From positions 1 through 20,572 of the forward strand of contig DATHGT010000040.1 in assembly GCA_035317605.1 (NCBI GenBank): DNA of 20,572 nucleotides, written 5' to 3'. The position numbers and the translations under genes are program-made. The notes beneath the pieces were generated by a model that was not told the DNA's origin, ran no database searches, and saw only the letters and a list, made by a program, of their open reading frames with translations. Positions 1-5,811 of the stretch are shown piece by piece (the stretch's first letter is position 1; each line of letters begins with the position of its first letter). The DNA comes from DATHGT01 sp035317605 (lineage in GTDB: Bacteria > Methylomirabilota > Methylomirabilia > Rokubacteriales > CSP1-6).

Positions 1-874
1 ACGACGCGGTGAGCAGCACCACGCCCTGCACGAGCGGATAGTCGCGCGTGAACACGGCCTCGACGATCAGCCGGCCGAACCCCGGCACCACGAAGATCTG
101 CTCGGTGACCACGGCGCCGCCCATGAGCGCGCCCATCTGGAGACCGAGGATCGTGACGACCGGGATGAGCCCGTTGCGGATGGCGTGGCGGAACACCACC
201 GCGCGGCCGGCTAGGCCCTTGGCGCGCGCGGTGCGGATGTAGTCGGCGCTGAGGATCTCGATCATGCTGTTGCGGGTCTGGCGCATGAGCACGGCGGTGA
301 GCGCGCAGCCGAGCACGAAGGCGGGCATGATCATGCGCTTGAGGTTGGCCAGCGGATCTTCCCAGAACGGCACGAAGCCGGACGCCGGGAGCGCGCCCAG
401 GCGCACCGAGAAGAACAGGATCAGCATGATTCCCAGCCAGAAGCTCGGCACCGACAGCCCGCACAGCGAGACGCCGTTGGCCAGGAAGTCCCAGAACGAG
501 TTGCGGCGGACGGCCGAGAGCACGCCGACGGGGATCGCGATGCCGACCGCGACCAGCAGCGAGAGCATAGCCAGCTCGATGGTGATCGGCAGCTTGCGCG
601 CGACCGTGCGCACGACCGACTCGCGCGTGCGGATCGACTCGCCGAGGTCGCCGCTCGCGGCCAGCCGCACCCAGCGCAGGTACTGGATGGGGACGGGATC
701 GTCGAGCCCGTACTTGGCGCGGATCTCGGCCAGCCCGGCCTCGTCCGATTCGGTACCGCCCATCACGCGCGCCGGATCGCCGGGAATCATGCGCACGCCT
801 GTGAAGACGATCAGGCTGATGACAAACAAGGTGACCACCGAGATGGCCGCCCGGTGGATCAGAAATTCGAACAA
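1..874 (-). CDS. ABC transporter permease, DppB/OppB type (3' end outside window)
   Basis: Inner-membrane permease of a dipeptide/oligopeptide-type importer. The reading frame gives about 291 residues. It has an N-terminal membrane helix (FLIHRAAISVVTLFVISLIV), the family motif IPGDPA, a second motif YGLDDPVPIQYL, several hydrophobic segments, and the EAA-like cytoplasmic loop (DYIRTARAKGL, then RHAIRNGLIPVVT) that contacts the ATPase. Family members are about 310-340 residues, so only the last helix is missing off the left edge. The start is uncertain. The frame stays open upstream without ATG or GTG, and I chose TTG at 874-872 because the product then begins MFEFLIHR as in relatives. No strong ribosome binding site precedes it. 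It is the second gene of an operon led by the solute-binding protein at 1022-2578 and is separated from it by a large inverted repeat. Family assignment is firm; substrate is unknown. Confidence 0.9.
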   Translation of the reverse strand, partial: MFEFLIHRAAISVVTLFVISLIVFTGVRMIPGDPARVMGGTESDEAGLAEIRAKYGLDDPVPIQYLRWVRLAASGDLGESIRTRESVVRTVARKLPITIELAMLSLLVAVGIAIPVGVLSAVRRNSFWDFLANGVSLCGLSVPSFWLGIMLILFFSVRLGALPASGFVPFWEDPLANLKRMIMPAFVLGCALTAVLMRQTRNSMIEILSADYIRTARAKGLAGRAVVFRHAIRNGLIPVVTILGLQMGALMGGAVVTEQIFVVPGFGRLIVEAVFTRDYPLVQGVVLLTAS

Positions 875-884
875 ATTAATGATT

Positions 885-1016
885 CTCGGGGAATTGGCTG
901 ACCGTCTCCCGGCGGGGGTCGAGCGCCGATTTCGCAGAAAAGAGGAGCGAAGCTCCTCTTTTTGAGGACCTAGGCCAGCCGACCCCCGCCGGGAGACGGG
1001 CAGCCAATTCCCCGAG
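885..1016. repeat. Nested inverted repeat between two ABC transporter genes
   Basis: The outer arms are 885-921 and 980-1016, each 37 bases, and are reverse complements with one mismatch (A at 901). The 58-base centre (922-979) holds a second perfect inverted repeat at 938-948/952-962. The whole unit can fold into a long stem topped by an internal hairpin, in RNA or as a cruciform. It sits just after the stop codon of the solute-binding protein gene and ends about ten bases before the permease start. It contains no transposase. It may be a MITE-like or REP-like mobile repeat, a processing and stability element, or an assembly foldback. The sequence does not decide between these. Confidence 0.85.
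938..962. terminator. Bidirectional terminator-like hairpin with T runs
   Basis: A perfect 11-bp stem (AAAAGAGGAGC at 938-948, its complement at 952-962) closes a three-base GAA loop. The stem ends in A/T tracts, so both strands show a GC-rich stem followed by a run of four or five T. In the operon direction (minus) it would act between the solute-binding protein gene and the permease gene. There it could cause partial termination or protect the upstream message from 3' decay, giving more binding protein than permease. It is nested in the larger inverted repeat, so folding of the outer arms could compete with or reinforce it. Confidence 0.6.
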
Positions 1017-1021
1017 CTCCA

Positions 1022-2578
1022 CTAGTTCCAGCTTGTTCCCTTGATGCGGATCAGCCCGTCGGGCACGGCCTTGTAGCCCTTGAAGCTCTTCGGGAACGCC
1101 ACGATGTAGTTCTGGTGATAGAGGTAGACGATGTTGCGCCGCGCGAAGGCGAACTTCTCGATCGCGTCCCGATAGAGCGCGGCCCGCTGCGCGTGGTCGC
1201 TGACCTCGCGGGCTCGGTTGAGCAGGGCGTCGATGGCCTCGTCGCACGAGTTGGTGGTGTTCAGCGTGCCCCCGCAGGTGTGGAACTGGTGGATGTTGCC
1301 GTCGGGATCGACGCGCCCGCTCCAGCCGATGAGAAACGCCCGCAGCCGCCCGGCGTCGTTGTCGTCCAGCGCGGAGGCGAACTCCGAAGGCTTCAGCGTG
1401 ATGGTGAAGCCGGCCTCCTTCGCCATGCCCTGGATCACCTCACCGAGCCGTCGCTGCTGCGGATCGTTGACGATGGTCATCTCGAACGCGTAGCCGCCGG
1501 CCAGCCCGGCGTCGGCCAGGAGTTTCTTGGCCTTGGCCAGATCGCGGGCCGGACACTTGCGGCTCTTGTCGTAGAAGGGGCTGACCGGCGAGATCGGCGT
1601 GCAGCCCGGCGTGTACTGGCCGTCCCACGCCACTTGATTCAGCGCCTCGCGGTCGATCGAGAGATCGAGGGCCTCGCGGACGCGCGGGTCGTTGGCCAGC
1701 GGCGTGCCGAGATCTCCCGGCGGATTGGTCTTGCCGGTCTTGTTGTGCTGGTTGATCGTGATGCCGGTGTAGGCGAGCCCGGTCACGCTGGAGACGTCGA
1801 AGCGGCCTTCCTTGCGGAGACCGACGGCGTCGGTGGGACCGACCAGGTGCATGACGTCGATGTCGCCCGACCTGAGATTGGCCAGGCGCACGTTGTCGTC
1901 GGGGATGATGCGGAAGATCAGACGGTCGAAGCGGGCCTGGCTCGGGTCGAAGTAGTGGGTCGACTTCTCGAGCACGATCCGGTCCTGGGGTATCCGTTCG
2001 ACCACCGTCCACGGACCGACACACATCGGCGCGGTCCCGAACTTGTCGCCGAGCTTGTTGGCGTGCGCCGGCGACACCGGCATGCCCGCGCGGTCGGCCA
2101 GCGCGGCCACGATCGGCGCCGACGGCGCCTTCATCCGGGCGCGCACGGTGAGCGGGTCGACGACTTCCACCGCGGTGATCGCCTCGATCTCGCTGCGCCG
2201 GTTCGAGCCCTTCATGGTCCGGTGACGGTCCAGCGAGAACCGCACGGCCTCCGCGTTCATCGGCGTGCCGTCGTTGAACTTCACGCCCGCCCGCAGCTTG
2301 ATGGTCATGGTCTTCCCCCCGTCACTGAACGTGGGTAGCGCGGCCGCGAGCTGGGGCACGATGCGCAGGGTCTCGTCGATCTCGTAGAGCTTCTCGCACA
2401 TCTGCGAGTAGACGATCCGGCCGACGTAGGAGCGCGAGAGCGTGGGATCCAGGATGTCGGGGTCCTGGTTGAGCGCGATCACCAGCGTCTTCTTCTGCGC
2501 GTGGGCCGGTCCCGCCGAGGTGACGAGCAGGGTGAGCGTTCCGACGGCGAGCCAGCGGCATGCGCGTGCGAGATTCAT
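1022..2578 (-). CDS. ABC transporter substrate-binding protein, family 5 (peptide type)
   Basis: Secreted binding protein of 518 residues that delivers its ligand to a DppBC-type permease. The N-terminus is a classical signal peptide: positively charged start, hydrophobic core LAVGTLTLLVTSAG, probable cleavage after AHA at residue 27. The mature part shows family 5 signatures: the opening LVIALNQDPDILDPTLSRSY, then YEIDETLRIVPQLA, IKLRAGVKFNDGTPMNAEAVRFSLDR and a late LYHQNY segment. The frame extends upstream to 2632, but I start at ATG 2578 because GGAGG lies six bases before it and the signal peptide begins there. The length matches the family. Family 5 also binds nickel, opines and glutathione, so the ligand is not predictable. 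The gene is divergent from the phosphatase gene at 2651. Confidence 0.93.
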   Translation of the reverse strand: MNLARACRWLAVGTLTLLVTSAGPAHAQKKTLVIALNQDPDILDPTLSRSYVGRIVYSQMCEKLYEIDETLRIVPQLAAALPTFSDGGKTMTIKLRAGVKFNDGTPMNAEAVRFSLDRHRTMKGSNRRSEIEAITAVEVVDPLTVRARMKAPSAPIVAALADRAGMPVSPAHANKLGDKFGTAPMCVGPWTVVERIPQDRIVLEKSTHYFDPSQARFDRLIFRIIPDDNVRLANLRSGDIDVMHLVGPTDAVGLRKEGRFDVSSVTGLAYTGITINQHNKTGKTNPPGDLGTPLANDPRVREALDLSIDREALNQVAWDGQYTPGCTPISPVSPFYDKSRKCPARDLAKAKKLLADAGLAGGYAFEMTIVNDPQQRRLGEVIQGMAKEAGFTITLKPSEFASALDDNDAGRLRAFLIGWSGRVDPDGNIHQFHTCGGTLNTTNSCDEAIDALLNRAREVSDHAQRAALYRDAIEKFAFARRNIVYLYHQNYIVAFPKSFKGYKAVPDGLIRIKGTSWN

Positions 2579-2650
2579 GGTGTCCCTCCGCTTCGTCGTG
2601 ACCGACGGTCTGGTCCGAGGCGGGCCGATCATAGCTCAATCCCACTTGCA

Positions 2651-3322
2651 ATGATCCGGGGCGGGGCGGTATCGTCCGGAGCCGTGTCCCGCGCAGCGCG
2701 CCCGACGTTCGTGCTGTTGGTCCGCCACGGCGTGACGCCGACGACAGGCATCAAGCTTCCCGGCCGCGCGCCGGGCCTGCATCTCTCCGACGAGGGACGG
2801 CGGCAGGCCGAGGCGGCGGCCCGGCGCATCGCCGAGCTGCGCCACGTCACCGCGGTGTACGCGTCGCCCGTCGACCGGGCCCGCGAGACCGCCGTGCCCA
2901 TCGCGCAGGCCCTCGGCATCGCGCTCCGCATCGAGCGCGATCTGGCCGAGGTCGACGTCGGTGAGTGGACGGGCCTCTCGCTCGCCCAGGCGCGCCGGCG
3001 CAAGGAGTGGCCGATCATCCAGAATCATCCCAGCGGCTTTCGGTTTCCGGAGGGAGAATCGTTCATGGAGGTCCAGACACGGATGACGGCGGCCATCGCG
3101 CGGTTCGTGGAGCGCCATCGGGGCGGCACCATCGTGGCCGTCTCCCACGCCGATCCCATCAAGCTCTACGCGGCCTACGCGCTGGGCACGCCGCTCGACC
3201 TCTTCCAGCGCATCGTGATCGCCACCGCGTCGATCACGGTGGTGGCCTGGCCGCGCGACGTCCCCGGCGTGCTCACTGTGAACTCCGTCGACGGCAAGCT
3301 CGCCGCGTACGGCCTGACATGA
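2651..3322 (+). CDS. Histidine phosphatase, MSMEG_4193-type phosphomutase-like
   Basis: Member of the histidine phosphatase (phosphoglycerate mutase) superfamily, up to 223 residues. The phosphate-accepting RHG motif is at residues 25-27 and the second catalytic histidine at 166 (VSHADPIK). Between them are YASPVDRARETA, EVDVGEWTG and the segment HPSGFRFPEGESFMEVQTR, and a C-terminal LDLFQRIVIATASITVV follows. These distinguish the MSMEG_4193 subfamily (M. tuberculosis Rv2135c type), as I recall it, from general mutases. The true substrate is unknown. ATG 2651 has no ribosome binding site. GTG 2684, with GGAG just before it, is an equally good start and removes 11 non-conserved residues. The stop overlaps the next start as ATGA, so the two genes are translationally coupled. 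It is the first gene of a conserved three-gene set. Confidence 0.9.
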   Translation: MIRGGAVSSGAVSRAARPTFVLLVRHGVTPTTGIKLPGRAPGLHLSDEGRRQAEAAARRIAELRHVTAVYASPVDRARETAVPIAQALGIALRIERDLAEVDVGEWTGLSLAQARRRKEWPIIQNHPSGFRFPEGESFMEVQTRMTAAIARFVERHRGGTIVAVSHADPIKLYAAYALGTPLDLFQRIVIATASITVVAWPRDVPGVLTVNSVDGKLAAYGLT

Positions 3323-3822
3323 GCGCCTCCTTCGATCTCGAGCAGCCCGATCACTTCACCGCGGGCGCCGTGGGGCCGCCGGGCCAGCGCGTGTTCTACC
3401 TCCAGGCGCGCGAGGGGCGCACGCTGGTCTCGCTCAAGAGCGAGAAGGAGCAGGTCCGCGCGCTGGGTGAGTATCTCTCGACCCTGCTGGAGCGCGTGCC
3501 CGACGCCGGCGACCCGCGGCCCACGAGCCTGGCCTTGCTCGAGCCCGTCCAGGAGGCGTGGGCCGTCGGCACCATCGGTGTCGGCTACGACGACGCCATC
3601 CGGCGCGTGGTGGTCGTGCTCACGGGGGTGGTCGAGGAGGAAGGCGAGGAAGGGCCGTCGGCGCGCTTCGTCCTCACGCGGGCCCAGGCGGTGGCGTTCG
3701 TGGAGCGCGCGAAGGAGGTGATGCGCGGGGGCCGGCCGATCTGCCCGATGTGCTCCGGCGCGATCGATCCCGGCGGCCACGCCTGCCCGCGGAGCAACGG
3801 CCACGTCGTCTCGAAGGCCTGA
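3319..3822 (+). CDS. DUF3090 family protein with C-terminal Cys cluster
   Basis: A 167-residue cytoplasmic protein, the middle member of the triad. The opening FDLEQPDHFTAGAVGPPGQR followed by VFYLQAREG matches the DUF3090 family as I know it, and the length is typical. The C-terminus carries CPMC, a histidine in GGH, and ACPRSNGH, a compact Cys/His arrangement that looks like a small zinc ribbon. A run of acidic residues (EEEGEEG) interrupts the middle. No enzymatic motif is visible and no biochemical function is known to me. The start ATG 3319 overlaps the phosphatase stop (ATGA). An in-frame extension upstream to 2965 is antisense-like noise inside the phosphatase gene. Its stop at 3820-3822 is also where homology to the next protein begins in the +1 frame. 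Co-occurrence suggests that it serves the same pathway as the phosphatase and the kinase-like protein. Confidence 0.88.
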   Translation: MSASFDLEQPDHFTAGAVGPPGQRVFYLQAREGRTLVSLKSEKEQVRALGEYLSTLLERVPDAGDPRPTSLALLEPVQEAWAVGTIGVGYDDAIRRVVVVLTGVVEEEGEEGPSARFVLTRAQAVAFVERAKEVMRGGRPICPMCSGAIDPGGHACPRSNGHVVSKA

Positions 3823-3883
3823 GACCGACCTCCTCACCCACGGCGAGATCACGCCGAAGGGGCGGCTGCCCGACAGCTCCAAC

Positions 3884-4507
3884 GTGACCCTCCTGGTTGA
3901 AGTGACGCTCGACGGCCAGAAGGGCCTCGCCGTCTACAAGCCGCTGAAGGGCGAGCGTCCGCTGTGGGATTTTCCCCCCGGCCTCTTCAAGCGCGAGATC
4001 GCGGCGTGGGAATTGTCGGAGGCGCTGGGCTGGGGAATGGTGCCGCGGACCATCCGTCGCGACGGGCCGTTCGGCGAGGGCTCGCTCCAGCGCTTCATCG
4101 AGGCCGACTTCGACCAGCACTACTTCACGCTGCGCGAGGACGAGGCCCACCACGAGCAGCTCCGCCGCATCTGCGCCTTCGACCTCGTCACCAACAACGC
4201 CGACCGCAAGGGCGGCCACCTGCTGCTCGCCCCCGACGGGACCATCTACGGCATCGACAACGGTCTCTGCTTCCACGTCGACCCCAAGCTGCGCACGGTC
4301 ATCTGGGACTTCGCGGGCGAGCCGATCCCCGCGGCGATCGTCGACGATCTCTCGCGGGTGCTGGCGAAGGGGCTGCCGTCGACGCTGGCCCGGCTCCTCC
4401 CGCGCGTGGAGCGCGAGGCGCTGCTCGCGCGCATGCGGATGCTCGTGGAGGCCGAAAACTTTCCGGCCGACGACACGGGCTATCGCTATCCCTGGCCGCT
4501 CGTCTGA
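3884..4507 (+). CDS. SCO1664-family protein with PI3K/HipA-like kinase active site; start uncertain
   Basis: Third member of the triad, 207 residues from GTG 3884. It shows an atypical kinase layout: VYKPLKGERPLWDF with candidate ATP-binding Lys19, a possible partner Glu38 in KREIAAWE, the catalytic-loop-like DLVTNNADRKGGH (Asp100, Asn104/105, Asp107) and the metal-binding-like IDNGLCF (Asp125). This pattern recalls PI3/PI4-kinase, Fam20 and HipA folds and fits the SCO1664 family (Rv2133c type). Whether it phosphorylates a protein or a small molecule is unknown. The GTG start cuts into the conserved N-terminus. In the same frame the upstream codons 3833-3883 read LTHGEITPKGRLPDSSN after Leu, which looks like genuine family sequence. 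No ATG, GTG or TTG exists back to the stop at 3719, so the gene may be frameshifted, use CTG 3866, or be fused to DUF3090 by a +1 shift. Confidence 0.85.
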   Translation: MTLLVEVTLDGQKGLAVYKPLKGERPLWDFPPGLFKREIAAWELSEALGWGMVPRTIRRDGPFGEGSLQRFIEADFDQHYFTLREDEAHHEQLRRICAFDLVTNNADRKGGHLLLAPDGTIYGIDNGLCFHVDPKLRTVIWDFAGEPIPAAIVDDLSRVLAKGLPSTLARLLPRVEREALLARMRMLVEAENFPADDTGYRYPWPLV

Positions 4508-4613
4508 AGCCTGCACGGCCCATCACACGCACGCCGTCCTCTTGCCCTTGCGGAGTGGGGCCGGGCGTGGTTGAGTCTTCCTGTCGGTGTGCTCGGCGCC
4601 GGGAGGTTGAATC

Positions 4614-5105
4614 ATGGTGGACGCGAACGCGAGCGACGAGATCCGAGGCGACGCGGGTGATGTCAGCACGCACTCCCTGACGATCCGTCAGGGCGGCGCG
4701 CGCTCGGTGACCGCGCACGACGTGAGCGTGCGCCAGGGCGGGATCGTGCGGGTCGATGCCCACGACGTCGAGGTCACTCAAGGCGGCGTGGGGGTGGCCA
4801 CCACGGGAACGCTTCGCCTCACCGCCGGGGGCGCGTGGGGCGTGCTCGCCGATCGCGCGACACTCGATCAATCGGCGGTCCAGGTCGTGGCGGCCCGCGA
4901 GCGCGTCGACCTGGATCAGGCGGCGGCCGGCATCGTCGCGGGCGGATGCGTCAACGTGCGCGACAGCGCCGTCGGCCTGCTCCTCACCGGGCGCTTCGAG
5001 GGGCAGGGCGTGCGGGTGCTCCTGAGTCCCCAGGCCGCGTTCGCCTTCGGCGCCGGCGCGGCCCTCGTGCTGAGTCTCTTCGGTCTCTGGCGGCGCCGCG
5101 CCTAG
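4614..5105 (+). CDS. Repeat-rich probable beta-solenoid protein with C-terminal membrane anchor
   Basis: A 163-residue protein that I do not recognise as a named family. Residues from about 18 to 130 are imperfect repeats of 10-15 residues built on the pattern hydrophobic-x-hydrophobic-x-Q-G-G: LTIRQGG, VSVRQGG, VEVTQGG, then LRLTAGG, ATLDQSAV and VDLDQAAA. Alternating hydrophobic residues and periodic Gly/Gln/Asp suggest a right-handed beta-helix of the bactofilin or polymer-forming kind. The C-terminus is one hydrophobic helix (AAFAFGAGAALVLSLFGLW) followed by RRRA, a tail anchor with a basic stop-transfer end. There is no signal peptide, so the solenoid probably faces the cytoplasm. GGGAGG seven bases before ATG 4614 supports the start. 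It follows the triad on the same strand after 106 bases without an obvious terminator, so co-transcription is possible. Confidence 0.75.
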   Translation: MVDANASDEIRGDAGDVSTHSLTIRQGGARSVTAHDVSVRQGGIVRVDAHDVEVTQGGVGVATTGTLRLTAGGAWGVLADRATLDQSAVQVVAARERVDLDQAAAGIVAGGCVNVRDSAVGLLLTGRFEGQGVRVLLSPQAAFAFGAGAALVLSLFGLWRRRA

Positions 5106-5142
5106 CGCGCGGCCCCGCACCCCACGGAGGAGGACTGGATCA

Positions 5143-5811
5143 ATGGGTGAGAAGCTGACGTTGCACGCCGAAGACGGACACAAGCTCTCGGCCTACCGGG
5201 CCACGCCGGCGGGGACGCCCCGCGGCGGGCTCGTGATCGTCCAGGAGATTTTCGGAGTCAACGCCCACATCCGCCGGGTGTGCGACGGGTTCGCGGCCGA
5301 GGGCTACGTGGCCCTCGCCCCCGCGCTGTTCGACCGGGTCGAGCCCGGATACGAGACGGGCTACGGGCAGGACGACATCGAGCGGGGCCGCAACGTCCGC
5401 CAGAAGCTCGGCTGGGACCTGATGGTGACGGACACGCGCGCCGCCGTCGAGCAGCTCAAGAAGACGGGGGGCAAGGTCGGCGTGGTCGGCTACTGCATGG
5501 GCGGGTCGATGGCGTGGCTGGCGGCCACGCGCATTCCCGGCGTCGCCGCCGCCGTCGGCTACTACGGGGGCGCGGTCGCCGAGTTCGCGGACGAGTCGCC
5601 GCGCTGTCCCGTGCTCCTGCACTTCGGCGAGAGCGACGCCACCATCCCGCGCGCTCAGTGGGACAAGATCCGCGACGCCCAGCCCACGGTCCCGATGCAC
5701 ATCTACCCCGCCGGCCACGGGTTCAACTGCGATGCCCGCGGCAGCTATCACGAGCCGAGCGCCCGCCTCGCCCGCGAGCGCACCCTGGAGTTCCTGAAGC
5801 GTCACATGTAG
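5143..5811 (+). CDS. Dienelactone hydrolase family protein
   Basis: Alpha/beta hydrolase of 222 residues in the carboxymethylenebutenolidase family, probably cytoplasmic. The family features are all visible: QEIFGVN with Glu35, which primes the nucleophile; GYCMGG with nucleophile Cys118; Asp165 in GESDATIP; and His192 in YPAGHGFNC. Length and the closing SARLARERTLEFL are typical. In chlorocatechol degraders this enzyme opens dienelactone, but most chromosomal paralogues have unknown substrates, and no ring-cleavage genes lie nearby. A ribosome binding site (GGAGGAGG) precedes ATG 5143. Its TAG stop directly abuts the stop codon of the convergent hpnR gene, so no separate terminator fits between them. 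An ester or lactone hydrolase role is inference from the fold. Confidence 0.92.
   Translation: MGEKLTLHAEDGHKLSAYRATPAGTPRGGLVIVQEIFGVNAHIRRVCDGFAAEGYVALAPALFDRVEPGYETGYGQDDIERGRNVRQKLGWDLMVTDTRAAVEQLKKTGGKVGVVGYCMGGSMAWLAATRIPGVAAAVGYYGGAVAEFADESPRCPVLLHFGESDATIPRAQWDKIRDAQPTVPMHIYPAGHGFNCDARGSYHEPSARLARERTLEFLKRHM

Noticed and set aside
885..1016. Insertion sequence with terminal inverted repeats
   Set aside because: The interior is only 58 bases and encodes nothing, and no target-site duplication is visible, so an autonomous element is excluded. A MITE-like origin remains open.
1115..2338. 407-codon plus-strand frame
   Set aside because: It lies antisense within the family 5 binding-protein gene, whose motifs are clear, and has no recognisable domain or ribosome binding site.
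2579..2650. Promoter pair in the gap between the divergent binding-protein and phosphatase genes
   Set aside because: No convincing -35/-10 pair could be identified by eye on either strand.
4508..4613. Terminator or regulatory RNA between the kinase-like and beta-solenoid genes
   Set aside because: The 106 bases contain no long inverted repeat, T run or recognisable riboswitch features.
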